Below, piece after piece: positions 1 through 13,500 of a stretch of 64,000 bases of DNA. The DNA lies in NCBI GenBank assembly GCA_964017185.1, contig OZ024880.1:35864329-35928328 (forward strand), given 5' to 3'. The stretch is from Rugalucina vietnamica (taxonomy: Eukaryota > Mollusca > Bivalvia > Lucinida > Lucinidae). The position numbers and the translations under genes are program-made. Each line of letters begins with the position of its first letter. Position 1 is the stretch's first letter. The notes beneath the pieces are model-generated. The model had not been told where the DNA came from. It searched no databases and was given only the letters and a program-made list of their open reading frames with translations.

Positions 1-552
1 ACTTTCTTAGTAACAATGCTGGTTTTGAATATGTAAATGCTTTTTCTTAAGGTTCATCAAAACTTGTATGTGTTGGGAGGGGGGGAAAGAATGGGCCGGC
101 CTATTCTTTCCCCCCTATAGATACAAAGTCATCAGCTTGTAATAACCACTCTAATTTCGAGCTACTCTCCATATGTTAGAATTACTTTCTTAGTAACAAT
201 GCTGTCTTTGAACATGTAAATGCTTTTTCTTAAGGTTCCTCAAAACTTGTATTTGTTTGGAGGGGGGGAAAGAATGTGCCGGCCTATTCTTTCCCCCCTA
301 TAGATACAAAGTCATAAGCTTGTAATAACCACTCTAATTTCGAGCTACTCTGCATATTTTAGAATTACTTTCTTAGTTACAATGCTGGTTTTGAATATGT
401 AAATGCCTTTATTTAAGGTTCATCAAAACTTGTATGTGTGGGAAGGGGGGGTGGGGGGAAAGAATGGGCCGGCCTATTCTTTCCCCCCTATAGGTACAAA
501 GTCATAAGCTGGTAATAACCACTCCAATTTTCAGCTACACTGCATATTTTAG
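1..552 (+). repeat. R1 satellite, direct orientation, three monomers
   Basis: Head-to-tail monomers of about 187 bp. Each contains ACTTTCTTAGTAACAATGCT, a G-run, and a palindrome built on GGCCGGCC (centres near 97, 279 and 470; the second centre is mutated). Monomer ends read as inverted repeats (GGCCTATTCTTTCCCC and its complement), so each palindrome looks like the fused ends of neighbouring units. Confidence 0.85.
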
Positions 553-1188
553 AATTATGGCTGTTTGCGAAATTCCAGCCCCTTTTGTTGTTTTCTGACA
601 CAACACCTGCATGATGTCTCACCATAAGATCAAAGAATTTGAGTTCCCAAAATAGGACCATTATAACAGTTCATTTTCAATACAATCAATTTACCCAAAT
701 AGCCATTTACCTAGAACAAGTTCAGCTCCGCCCACCTGCCACCACTGAAGTAAGAACTACCTGACCTCTAATTATACTGTTATGTCACTTGTCAGTGGCT
801 GAATATTTCAATATAGTACATGAAGTATGTGTTTTGTGGACAGCTACAAAAGCACATTTAAACAGATAAGAGCAACAATTAATCTTGCAATTTGATCTAA
901 TCATAGGAGGACTAAATATTTTGAAGCATGTAAATATTTAATTGATTTTACTTCAATTCACCTGAGTCAGTGAACTGACCAGCTGTCACACAAATTACAT
1001 GGGCGGGACTTAGGTTTATCTACCAGCTTGAGTAAACTATATAATTGGCTAATTCTTTGCCACTGTCTTGAGGTTAAACTAGTTCACTTTATACTACAAA
1101 GGGTTTTCATAGTCTTTGAAGTCTGATGTTGAAACATCTTGAGTTTGTCTTCGATTTTGACACATGGAGACACTATTTCGCAATTGGC
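553..1188. other. Intronic stretch without recognised feature
   Basis: AT-rich, non-repetitive within the window, with no ORF or splice-bounded exon that I can support. It separates two R1 arrays and is presumably POLE intron. Confidence 0.5.
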
Positions 1189-2440
1189 AATACTTTCTTA
1201 GTAACAATGCTGGTTTTGAATATGTAAATGCTTTTTCTTAAGGTTCATCGAAACTTGTATATGTTGGGAGGGGGGGGGGGGGGGGGAGAATAGGCCGGCC
1301 TATTCTTTCCCCCCCCCCTATAGATACAAAGTCTTAAGCTTGTAATAACCACTCTAATTTCGAGCTACTCTGCATATTTTAGAATTACTTTCTTAGTAAC
1401 AATGCTGGTTTTGAATATGTAAATGCTTTTTCTTAAGGTTCATCAAAACTTGTATGTGTTGGGAGGGGGGGGGGGTGAAGAATGGGCCGGCCTATTCTTT
1501 CCCCCCTATAGGTACAAAGTCATAAGCTTGTAATAACCACTCCAATTTCCAGCTACTCTGCATATTTTATAATTACTTTCTTAGTAACAATGCTGGATTT
1601 GAATATGTAAATGCTTTTTCTTAAGGTTCATCAAAACTTGTATGTGTTGGGAGGGGGGGGGGGAGAATGGGCTGGCCTATTCTTTCCCCCCTATAGATAC
1701 AAAGTGTTAAGCTTGTAATAACCACTCTAATTTTGAGCTACACTGCATATTTTAGAATTACTTTCTTAGTAACAATGCTGGTTTTGAATATGTAAATGCT
1801 CTTTCTTAAGGTTCATCAAAACTTGTATTTGTTGGGAGGGGGGGGGGGAGAATGGGCCAGCCTATTCTTTCCCCCCTATAGATACAAAGTCATAAGCTTG
1901 TAATAAACACTCTTATTTCCAGCTACTTTGCATATTTTTGAATTACTTTCTTAGTTACAATGCTGGTTTTGAATATGTAAATGCCTTTATTTAAGGTTCA
2001 TCAAAACTTGTATGTGTGGGAAGGGGGGGGGGGGGGGAAAGAATGGGCCGGCCTATTCTTTCCCCCCTATAGGTACAAAGTCATAAGCTTGTTATAACAA
2101 CTCTAATTTCCAGCTACACTGCATATTTTAGAATTACTTTCTTAGTAACAATGTTGTTTTTGAATATGTAAATGCTTTTTGTTAAGGTTCCTTAAAACTT
2201 ATATGTGTTGGGAGGGGGGGGGGGAAGAATGGGCCGGCCTATTCTATAGATACAAAGTCATAAGCTTGTAAAAACCACTCTAATTTTCTAGCTACACTGC
2301 ATGTATTAGAATTACTTTCTTAGTAACAATGCTGTTTTTGAATATGTAAATGCTTTTTCTTAAGGTTCATCAAAACTTGTATGTGTGGGGAGGGGGGAAA
2401 GAATGGGCCGGCCTATTCTTTCCCCCCCTACCTTAACATA
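1189..2440 (+). repeat. R1 satellite, direct orientation, about seven monomers
   Basis: Same monomer as at 1-552, with palindrome centres near 1296, 1488, 1673, 1860, 2050, 2236 and 2410. G-runs of up to about 18 precede the palindromes, with C-runs after. The length variation of these runs suggests slippage. Confidence 0.85.
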
Positions 2441-3762
2441 TCAATATTCATGATTCGTAAGTCAAAGCATTGAAATATTCAAAGACCAGCTTTATAACTA
2501 AGAAGATAATTCTAAAATATGCAGAGAAGCTCGAAATAGGAGTGGTTATTTCAAGGATTTGTAATTATAGGGGGGAAAGAATTGACTAGTCAGTTCTTTC
2601 CCCGGGGAAGAAACGGGCCGGCCCATTCTTTCCCCCCTACCTTAACATATTAATTTTCATGCAGACTCCAAAGTCAAAGTATTAAAACATTCAAAGACAA
2701 ATTTTATTACTTAGAAACTAATTGTAGTTCAAGTTTACAAATTTGTATTCATAGTGGGGAAAGAATAGGCCAGCCCATTCTTTCCCCCCTGCCCATACCT
2801 TAACATCTCAAATTTGATGTATCCTAAGTCAAAGCAGACCAACTTTGTTACTAAGAAACTAGTTCTAAAAATATGCAGGGTAGCTCGAAATAGAGTGGTT
2901 ATTACAAGCTGATGAATTTGTATGTATAGGGGGGAAAGAATAGGCCGGCCCATTCTTTCCCCCCTACCTTAACATATCAATCTTCATGATTCCTAATTCA
3001 AAGAATTAAAATATTCAAAGAGCAGCTTTATAACTAAGCAAATAATTCTAAAATATACAGAGAAGCTCAAAATAGGAGAGGTTATTACAAGTTTATGGAT
3101 TTGTTATTATATGGGGGAAAGAATTGACTAGTCAGTTTTTTCCCCGGGGAAGCAACAGGCTGGCCCATTCTTTCCCCCCTACCTTAACATCTCAATTTTC
3201 ATGATTCCAAAGTCAAAGTATTAAAAAATTCAAAGACAATCTTTATTACTTAGAAACTTATTCTAAAACATGCAGGGTAGCTAAAACTTACAAATTTGTA
3301 TTCATAGGGGGGAAAGAATTGGCCGGCCCATTCTTTCCCCCACCCCCATACCTTAACATCTAAAATTTGATGTATCCAAAGTCAAAGCAGACCAACTTTG
3401 TTATTAAGAAACTAATTCTAAAATATGCAGGGTAGCTCGAAATAGAGTGGTTATTACAAGCTGATGAATTTGTATGTATAGGGGGGAAAGAATAGGCCGG
3501 CCCATTCTTTCCCTTTCCCCCCTACCTTAACATATCAATCTTCATAATTCCTAAGTCAAAGCATTGAAATATTCAAAGACCAGCTTTTCAACTAAGAAAA
3601 TAATTCTAAAATATGCAGAGAAGCTCAAAATAGGAGTGGTTATTACAAGTTTATGGATTCGTAATTATAGGGGGGGGGGGGGGGGGGGGGGAAGAATTGA
3701 CTAGTCAGTTTTTTCCCCGGGGAAGAAACGGGCCGGCCCATTCTTTCCCCACCCCCATATGG
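2441..3762 (-). repeat. R1 satellite, inverted orientation, about seven monomers
   Basis: From about 2441 the monomers run in reverse complement (CTTAACATATCAAT ... GCAGAGAAGCTCGAAATAGG). Some junctions are GGCCGGCC palindromes; others are a second type centred on TTGACTAGTCAG followed by TTCCCCGGGGAA. Poly-G reaches about 24 at 3668-3691. With the preceding array this forms a head-on pair. Confidence 0.8.
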
Positions 3763-4039
3763 ATCATAAATTCATTGTAGTTGAGTCGATAAAATATTTT
3801 GTGCTCATCTACATACTAAAGTGGCATATAATCTGTTTTTGTTTTTAGCTTAAGCTGAGTGATATAATTTACTGAATTTGGGTATGATGTGAAATCCTAC
3901 AGGCCCAATCCCAACTACTCAACAATTACTAAAGAATGTGTAAAACATAAAAGAAATTGTGCAAATATACATTATGAAGTGACTTATTAAGTTTCGCAAA
4001 AGATCAGCTCTTCAAAATACTGATTACAAAAAATTTACA
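3763..4039. other. Intronic stretch without recognised feature
   Basis: AT-rich single-copy-looking sequence between the R1 arrays and the palindrome cluster. No ORF or RNA structure that I can support. Confidence 0.45.
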
Positions 4040-4155
4040 TGGGGGGAAAAAACTGACTGGGTGGGGAAAAAACTGACTAGTCAGTTTTTTCCCCGGGGAA
4101 AGAATGGGCCGGCCCATTCTTTCCCCGGGGAAAAAAACTGACTGGGGGGAAATTC
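4040..4155. repeat. Cluster of abutting R1-type palindromes
   Basis: Three palindrome types are concatenated: AAAACTGACTAGTCAGTTTT, CCCCGGGG (twice) and AAGAATGGGCCGGCCCATTC. The first and last arms repeat GGGGAAAAAACTGAC partial copies. The cluster ends about 145 nt before POLE exon 1. Confidence 0.8.
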
Positions 4156-4157
4156 CG

Positions 4158-4230
4158 GCCTGTTACACCGGTTTGGGTCGGACCTGTTTGGAAACCACAT
4201 TGTTGGCTTTCCCACGAGGCGGCTCAAATA
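4158..4230 (+). repeat. R4 hairpin element, 3' fragment
   Basis: About 73 bp ending GGCGGCTCAAAT, with the diagnostic GGTCGGACCTGTTTGGAAACC. Family features are described in the entry for 8700-8937. Confidence 0.7.
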
Positions 4231-4299
4231 ATACTGAGACTGGTCTTGGCTACAAGGTTTGTGTGAGAGTCATGTTAAACGATGAATTCTATATGTCAG

Positions 4300-4500
4300 G
4301 AAGAGAGAGCAGTGTGGCTAAACTACCACAAGAGGAAGTGGGAACTTCAGGCAAAAGAACGTCAAGACCGAAAACGTCGTAGGATAGACTTTGGCGATGC
4401 TCCGACGGGGTCCTCGTTTACAGGCAGTAGTAGAGGTATTGGTGGTTTCCTGCGCAGGACGGCTAGAAGTATCATGGATATGCCGTGGCAGATAGTACAG
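4300..4500 (+). CDS. POLE: POLE exon 1 of window
   Basis: 67 codons, phase 0 at both ends. It reads WLNYHKRKW, a basic KRRR run, GGFLRRTAR and PWQIVQ, a linker segment of POLE after the catalytic half. Acceptor tgtcag|GAA has a weak pyrimidine tract; donor is CAG|gtacgc. An ATG at 4282 lies in the same frame but in the intron, so it is not a start codon. An R4 hairpin remnant (4158-4230) and a palindrome cluster lie just upstream. Confidence 0.92.
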
Positions 4501-7500
4501 GTACGCTGCACCCTTAATCCACAAACTAGCCTCGAAGTACAATATTATGAAGGAAGTTGTTCTGTAGACTATCTGGGCACAGAACTCATTCAGTACCAAT
4601 TCTACTACATACAAATCCAGCACATTCTTGTGTTAAAATTTTAGTATGACTAAAATAAGGGCGTCCACTGGCCAAGAAAGAAGAGCACTTATTTGCCCAA
4701 AAGGTGTCAGGCACATTTGATAGCATAATTTTTAGCTCACCTGAGCCGAAGGCTCACAGGTGAGGTTATAGGATAGGGAGGTACCCGGCGTCCGTCCGTC
4801 GTCGTCGTCCGTCGTCCACCATTTTCAAAGATCTTCTCTGAAAACGCTTGGCCAATCAAAGCCAAATTTTATGTGCAGCATCAATAGGAAGGGGGAACCA
4901 ATGTGTATATAAGAAATCCAGGTCACATGACCAAGATGGCCGCCATGCCCATATATGGTAAAAACCCTTCAAAAATCTTCTCCAGAACCAGTGGACCGGT
5001 TTCAACGAAACTTGGCATGAAGCATCGATGGCTCAAGCACTACAATGTGTATATAAATCATGACTCTGTGATGACCTTGACCTATTTTACGGCAAGGTCA
5101 GCATAGGTCGCCAATGCATTTGAATGGGGAAAAATTTTAAAATGTCATTTAAAGTGAAAACCTTGCAGGAAATGGTTAGTAGGACTGAATATTGATGATT
5201 CTGAAAAAAAATTTGACCCCAGGGGCTCATCTGCCCCCACCCCGGGGCAATATACCTGTACATTACCATAATATTCAAACATCATCTCCTCTGAAACCGC
5301 TTGGCCAATCAAAGCCAAATTTTATGTGAAGCATCAATAGGAAGGGGGAACCAATGTGTATATAAGAAATCCAGGTCACATGACCAAGGTGGCCGCCATG
5401 CCTATATATGGTAAAAACCCTTCAAAAATCTTCTTCTCCAGAACCGGTGGACCAGTTTCAACGAACCTTGGCATGAAGCATCTATGGCTCAAGCACTACA
5501 ATGTATATATAAATCGTGACCCTGTGATGACCTTGACCTTTTTTACGGCAAGGTCAACATAGGTCACCAATGCATTTGAATGGGGAGAACTTTAAAAATG
5601 TCATATAAAGTGAAAGTCTTACAGGAAATGGGCAGTAGGACTGAATATTAATGATTCTGAAAAAAAAAATTGGACCCCAGGGGCTCATCTTCCCCCACCC
5701 CGGGGCATTATACATGTAAATTACCATAATATTCAAATATCTTCTCCTCTGAAACCGCTATGCCAATCAAAGCCAAATTTTATGTAAAGCGTCTATAGAA
5801 TTGGGGAATCAATGTGTGTATAAATAATCTAGTTCACATTACCAAGATGGCCGCCATGCCAATAATGGTAGTAACCTTCAAAAATCTTCTTCTCCAGAAC
5901 CGGTGGACCGATTTCAACGAAACTTGGCATGAAGTATATATGGCTCAAGCACTACAATGTGTATATAAATCATGACACTGTGGTGGCCTTGACCTATTTT
6001 ACGACAAGGTCAACATAGGTTGCCAATGCATTTGAATGGGGAAAACTTTTAAAAAGTCATTTGAGGTGAAAATCTTGCAGGAAATGGGCAGAAGGATTAA
6101 ATATTAATGATTCTGAAAAAAAAAAACAAAAACAAAAACAAATGGACCCAAGGGCTCATATGCCCCCACCCTGGGGCAATATACATGTATAATACCATAA
6201 TATTCAAACTTCTTCTCCTCTGAAACCACTTGGCCAATTAAAGTCAAATTTTATCTGAAGCATCTATAGGATGGGGGAACCAATGTGTTTATTAATAATC
6301 TAGGTCACATTACCAAGATGGCCGCCATGCCCATATAAATCTTTTTCTCTGAACCATTTGTCAAATTTCCATGAACTTTGGAGTGAAGCATCGATGGCTA
6401 AAGTACTACAATGTATATCTAAATCATGACCTGTGACAACCTTGACCCAGTTTATGGCAAGGGCAACATGGGTTGCCCATGAATTTGAATGGGAAAAACT
6501 GTTAAAATGTCATTTGAAGGGAAAAGCCAGCAGGAAATTGGCAAATGGACAGAATATTGATTATTCTGAAAAAAGAAAATGGCCCTAGGGCTTCATCTGC
6601 CCTTACACTGGGGTTAAATACCATTATATTAAAACATGTTTATTGGTACACGTATATGCAGCAGATCTCAGGTGAGCGTTTACAGGACCATTGGTCATCT
6701 GGTTTGCACATTGGGATATAATTTTCACGCTTTTGATATATATTATTTAAAAAAAAGCAGTTGTCAGTTACTCTGTGACTGTATAAAATTGATTTATTCT
6801 GGGTCATGAGCTGCTCGTACAACCTCAAATCGGGGAGCGCGGTGGCCTGGTGGTAAAGCATCGGACTCTGTATAGAGAGGTGCTGGGTTTGATCTCCATT
6901 TGGTGCGCCATGCTATCTCCTAGAGCAAGACACAGTTACTCTCCAAATTACTGGTGAATACCCTGGAAGCGGTAGCTCCATCCTGACATGACTGAAAAAT
7001 TGTTGACTTGGATGTTTAACCATGTGCACAATACAAACAAACAAAATTAATAAATAAATAAAACCTCAAATCAACCCAGGTGTAGTTAAAAGATTTGACT
7101 TATGTCTTACTCACATTGCTCTTGCAGTTGATAGAGACGAACCACCCTGGTCAGTTCAAGCTATGGGCTCTGATAGGCAATGATCTCCATGCCATGAAGC
7201 TGAACATCCCCAGGGTGTTCTATGTCAACCAGAGGACACCCAAAACTGGAGAGGGAGCTAGTAAGTTACTCACAGGGACTCACAGGGAATAAACAAATGT
7301 AGGGTTCCCAGGATCATGGAAAAATGAAAAAAATTCAAAGTCAGAGAATTTTGAATGTTGACAGGGAAATATGAAATTTTGGCAAATGTTAAGGAGTTTT
7401 GAAATTGCAAGTTACATTTTTTTAAAGTTCATAATAATTGTAAGGAGATCGATTGTCTTTAGAGTTACAAGAATGTCCAAACCTGAAGATTGATTGTATG

Positions 7501-10500
7501 ATATATATTGTATCCCTCATGATTGACCAAATTTGTCATGGATATGCACTTTAGGCTCGGTAAATGCCAATGAATCACAATGATTTTGGTAATGGAAATT
7601 TGAAAGTCAGCGAATTTAACCTTCCTTAATTTGTGGCAACCCTTGCTGAATGCAATGATACTACCTATGCTGTTGTCTGATTCCTTTGTATACCATCACA
7701 TACTAAATGCTGCTGTCATCCGAGTATATCAACAGCAGTAAATTACTATTTATTTTCGCGATTTTAGCAACTGGGACATTTTTGCGGCGATTTATTTTCG
7801 AGGATAAAATTTAAGAAATCGAAAAAATAATATTGGCGATTTGTCATACTCTGGTCCATTTAAAGTATGTCCTTTGGCGTGTACTGTCTCGAAATTTTTG
7901 ATTTGTTTTTGACCGCCTCAAACAGGATATGTCATTAAAGGGTGTGAGATAATCTCCCAACAAAAGAAGACAATTATAAATGGCTCGGCGAGAAAACAAA
8001 AAATTGTCAAACATTCCGATGATTGCCATTGTTGACATTGTGTCTATAATTTCAGTGTGGAAAAAAGTGATCAAGACATTACCGAGATCCCACCCTGTGA
8101 TGAATCTATACCAGTACTCTGTACCAGAGGATGTATACCAGGAACATATCAAGTAATGGCATGTTAATGCACCCATGAAATTTAATCCAGTCGTATTGAT
8201 GCACACTTTGAACAGTACCACTTGGTCCATAATGTGAGGAATTGTGCATTTCCCTGAAAATTGTCATTATGGGAGTGCAGTGGCCTAGCAGTAGAGTGTC
8301 AGACTCCAAATCATGAGGTCCTTGGTTCGATCCCCGCCAGAGTAGTGTTGTGTCCCCGAGCAAGACATATTAAATTTACATAGTACTGGTTTATAGCCAG
8401 AAAGTGGTGGATCTGTCCGAATACATATTAACTTTTACATCGTACTGGTTAATACCCAGGAAGTGGTGGATCTGTCCGAACATGACTGAAGAATTATTGA
8501 CTGGGATGTTGACAATCCAAACAAAGACTTACTACAAGCCGTAGTATATCAGAACAAGGTTTGTAAGGAAAAAAATCAGTATCTAAAGATTCAAAGTTTG
8601 ATTCTGCATTTGAAGAATTTCAAAATTACTGTATGGGGGCAACATCCTATCATGACTGGGATTGTTAAGCAACAAATCATGCAAACAGACAATAATTTGT
8701 GCCTGTGCATGAGAAAACCAGCAATTTGGATTCTGACCAGGTCTGACACAAACCGGCCTGTACAATCTCGGAAGACGGTTGGATGCAGGAAATTTTGGAT
8801 TTAGAAAGTTGAGGAATTGTACTATCTGTGTAGCGAAAACAAAGGCGCAGATCAGCTTCGCAGTAACTGCGAAGCTGATCTGCGCCTTTGTTTTCGCCTA
8901 TGCAGATTGTTGGTTTTCCCATGCGGCGGCTCATTTGATTGTGATATTTTTTTCAGTGAGATCAGTGCAGACCTGTCATCGCCTGATATTGAGGGTGTGT
9001 ACGAGACACAGGTCCCCCTGCTGTTCAGGGGCCTAGTCAAGTTGGGCTGTGTGTCCGTGGTGAACAGGGACTTTGCCAAGTTTATGGCAGGAAGGGTATG
9101 TCACATTGGTAGTTTTATGTGAGATGGTGTTTCATTTCTTATCTGGGACTGGCTACATGTACATTCTGTCCAAGGTTTATGTTTGGGAATCTTTATTAGC
9201 TCACCTGAGCCGAAGGCTCACAAGGTGAGCTTACAGGATGGCCATGCTCCGGCGTCCATCCATTCGGCGTCCGTCGTCGTCCGTCCACAATTTCAAAGAT
9301 CTTCTCCTCTGAAACCACTGGACCAATCAAAGCCAAACTTCATGTGGAGCATCCTTAGGAAGGGGGAACAAAAGTTTATATAAATGATCCAAGTCACATG
9401 ACCAAGATGGCCGCCATGCCCATATATGGTAAAAACCATAAAAAAATCTTCTTCTCTGAAACCGGTGGACCAATTTAAACGAAACTTGGGATGTAGCATT
9501 TGGGACTTTAGCCCATCATAGTTTATATAAATCATGACCTTGGGTTGACCTTGACCTATTTTACGGCAAGGTCAATTTTGTTTACATAGGCTTTTCAATG
9601 GAAAAAAGTGAAAACATTGAATTTTTCAGGAAGTTTTGTAGCCTGTGACCTGAAAGTTGGTAGATACAGACAACATGTTGAGCTTATGAAGTGTTGTGAG
9701 TACTAAAGGTCAAGGTCATTTCTTGACCTTGGCCAAAGGTCATTTACAAATTAAATGTTTAACTTAATTTTCTCAGTAACCGCTCAACCAATCAAAGCCA
9801 AATTTTATATGTAGTATCCTTAGGATGAGGGAATGAAAGTGAATGTAAATAGTCAAGGTCCCATGACCAAGATGGCCGCCATGGCTATAAATAGCAAAAA
9901 CCTTTAAAAATCTTCTTCTCCAGAACCAAAAGGCCTATGATTTTGAAACCTGGCAAGAAGCACCAGGGGGAGGAGCTCTACATATTTTATATAAATCATG
10001 ACCCTGGGATGATCTTGACCTATTTTACGGCAAGGTCAACATAGGTCGCTCATGCATTTGAATGGGGAAAATTGTCAAAATGTCATTTGACAGGAAAAAC
10101 TTTATGGAAATTGGCAAATGGACTGAATATTTATGATTCTGAAAAAAAAAAAAGGACCCCAGGGGCAGGTCTCCAGGGGGCAATATACATGTATATATTA
10201 CCATAATATTCAAAGATCTTTTTCTCTGAAACCGTTTGGCCAATCAAAGCCAAACGTCTTGTTGAGTATTCTTAGGAAGGGAGAATGAAAGTTTATATAA
10301 ATGGTCAAGGTCACATGACCAAGATGGCCATCATGGCTATAAATAGCAAAAAACCTTTAAAAATCTTCTCCAGAACCAGAAGGCCTATGATTTTGAAACT
10401 TGGCACGAAGCATCAGGGAGGGGAGCTCTACAAAGTTTATATAAATCATGACCTTGGGATGACCTTGACCTATTTTATGGCAAGGCCAACATAGGTTGTC

Positions 10501-13500
10501 CATGCATTTGTATGGGGAAAGTTAGTAAAATGTAATTAAATGGGGGGAAACTTGCTGGGAATATGCAAATGGACAGATCTTCTTCTCTGAAACCACTTTG
10601 ACAATCAAAGCTAAACTTTATGTGGAGCATCGTTAGGAAAGGTGAGTGAAAGCTAATATAAATGGTCCAGGTCATATAACCAAGATGGCCACCATGCCTA
10701 TAAATAGTAAAAACCATTATAAATCTTCTTCTTCATAACCAGAATGCCTTTGATTTTGAAACTTGGCCTGAAGCATCAATGAATACAGCTCTACAAAGTT
10801 TGTATAAATCATGACCCTGGGATGGCCTTGACCTATTTGACGGCAAGGTCAGCTTAGGTTGCATATCCCAGTTCTCAGGTGAGCGTTTACAGGACCATTT
10901 GGTACTCTTGTCTTAAATTGCTTCTCAAAACAGAAATAACTGCAGAATGGCAGCCAAAGAATGCATTTAGGCTTGCACCATAGTGCTTGTTATAGCCCCG
11001 CTTTGGAAAAGTGGGGCTATACTGGATTCACCCTGTCCTTCCGTGGTTCCGTGATTCCGTCATTCCGTCTTTCCGTCATTCCGTCTTTCCGTCATTCCGT
11101 GAACATTTTTGCATTTTGTTTCCGCTCAATATCTTAAGAACAAATTGACAGAATCTGACCAAATTTTGTTAGCACATCAACATTGACAACATCTAGCTTG
11201 GGATTGTAGCCCGTCATTTTTTGCAAAATTTTGATAGAGTTACGGCCCTTGATTAACGTCAGAATTTTGTTTCCGCTCAATATCTTGAGAACGAATGGAC
11301 AGAATCTGACCAAATTTCATATGCACATCAGCATTGACAAGATCTAGCTTGGTATTGTTTCCCATCATTTTTCACAAAATTTTGACGGAGTTACGGCCCT
11401 TGATTGACGTCATAATTTCGTTTCCGCTCAATATCTTGAGAACTAATTGACAGAATCTGACCAAATTTTGTATACACATCAACATTGACAACATCTAGCT
11501 TGGGATTGTTACCCGTCATTTTTCGCAAAATTTTGATAGAGTTACAGCCCTTGATTGAAGTCAGAATTTTGTTTCAGCTCAATATCTTGAGAACAAATTG
11601 ACAGAATCTGACCAAATTTTGTATGCACATCAGCATTGACAAGATCTAGCATGTGATTGTTGCCCATCATTTTTCACAAAATTTTGACAGAGTAACGGCC
11701 CTTGATTGACGTCATAATTTCGTTTCCGCTCAATATCTTGAGAATGAATTGACAGAATCTGACCAAATTTTGTATACACATCAACATTGACAACATCTGC
11801 TTGGGATTGTAGCCCGTCATTTTTCGCAAAATTTTGATAGAGTTACATCCCCTGGATTAACGTCAGAATTTTGTTTCCACTCAATATCTTGAGAACGAAT
11901 TGACAGAATCTGACCAAATTTTGTATGCACATCAGCATTGACAAGATCTAGCTTGGTATTGTTTCCCATCATTTTTAGCTCACCTGAGCCGTCAGGCTCA
12001 CAAGGTGAGCTTATAGTATACCCATGCTCCGTCGTCCGTCCGTCCGTCCGTCGTCCGTCCGTCCGTCGTCCGTCGTCCACCATTTTCAAAGATCTTCTTC
12101 TCTGAAACAGCTTGGCCAATCAAAGCCAAATTTTACATGAAGCATCTATGGGAAGGGGGAACCAATTTGTATATAAATAATCCAGGTCACATGACCAAGA
12201 TGGTCGCCATGCCCATATATGGTAAAAACCCTTCAAAAATCTTCTTCTCCGGAACCACTGGACCGATTTCAACCAAACTTGGCATGAAGCATCGATGACT
12301 CAAGTACTACAATGTGTATATAAATCATGACCTTGCGGTGACCTTGACCTATTTTATGGCAAGGTCAACATAGGTCGCCTTTGCATTTGAATGGGAAAAA
12401 TTGTTAAATTGTCATTTAAAGGAAAAATCTTGCAGAAAATGAGCAGTAGGACTGAATATTAATGATTCTGAAAAAAATTGGGCACCAGGGGCTCATCCGC
12501 CCCCACCCCGGGGCAATATACATGTATATTATCATAATCACTCAGGCGAATAAGCACACAAAAGAGGACCATTTTTGGTCCTCCTTCAGCTTAATTGAAT
12601 AATTGGACCAACACTTCATTAACACAGCAGGCACTGGACCCCAACCAGTTGAGACTGATTATTTTATTACTCAAAGATGGCTGAGAAAGACAAGGAATTC
12701 ATTAACATAAGAATCAATCTCTTATCCAGAAAATTCAACATCACTCTGAAACAATGATAATTGTGTGAATAAAAAAACAAACTTTTTTTTTTTTTTTTTT
12801 TTTTGGGGGGGGGGGTGGGGGGGAGGGAGGGGGCATTTTTCCAAGTATGTACACAGCTGGGATCAGCTAAGTTTTGACAATCCCCATGCAAAAATGAAAT
12901 TTTAAGCATAAAAACAATTAGCATGAATATCAAACAAAAATTAAAATAAAAACTTAGTTCTTTGCTAGAACGGGCGGGTTGTGATTTGTTGAACAGCCAT
13001 TTCACTTCTATCAAAGTTCACACAAACATGAAAAGTAGGTATCAATATGTCACATTTATATGCGACATTTGGGAAATGTGACATCTGTTCAATACTTTTG
13101 GAGATTGTATTTTACTCTCGATTTTAAGGTTTAACATGTGATGAATTTGCATATCCTATCAGTGCAGATCTTGTATTTAGTTTCACATTGAAGAAAATTG
13201 GTACCAAAGATTCACATATGAGCCTGTGCATGAGAAAACCAGCAATTTGGGTTCTGACCAGGTCTGACACAAACCAGCCTGTACAGTCACAGAAGCAGGC
13301 TAGAACCTTGAAATTTTGGATTTAAAACGAAGAAGGATTATACTATCCGTGCAGCGAAAACAAAGGTGCTGATCCGCTGTGTAGTTAGTGCACAGATGAT
13401 CTGTGGCTTTGTTATTGTTTGTTTTCTCACTATTATTTGTATATGTGAATGTGGGTATACATAACTGACCAGTATGAATTTACCCAATGCATGAAGAAGT

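Noticed and set aside
4282-4299. ATG upstream of exon 1 as a translation start
   Set aside because: POLE homology continues upstream in other species and an acceptor AG immediately precedes 4300; the ATG is intronic.
6836-8340. tRNA genes suggested by A and B boxes
   Set aside because: Heads are followed by SINE bodies and A-rich tails and do not fold as complete tRNAs by inspection.
9183-10717. ORFs reading [13 protein letters not shown] and similar (also near 4903, 5356 and 20196)
   Set aside because: Repeated readings of the R2 core unit, not genes.
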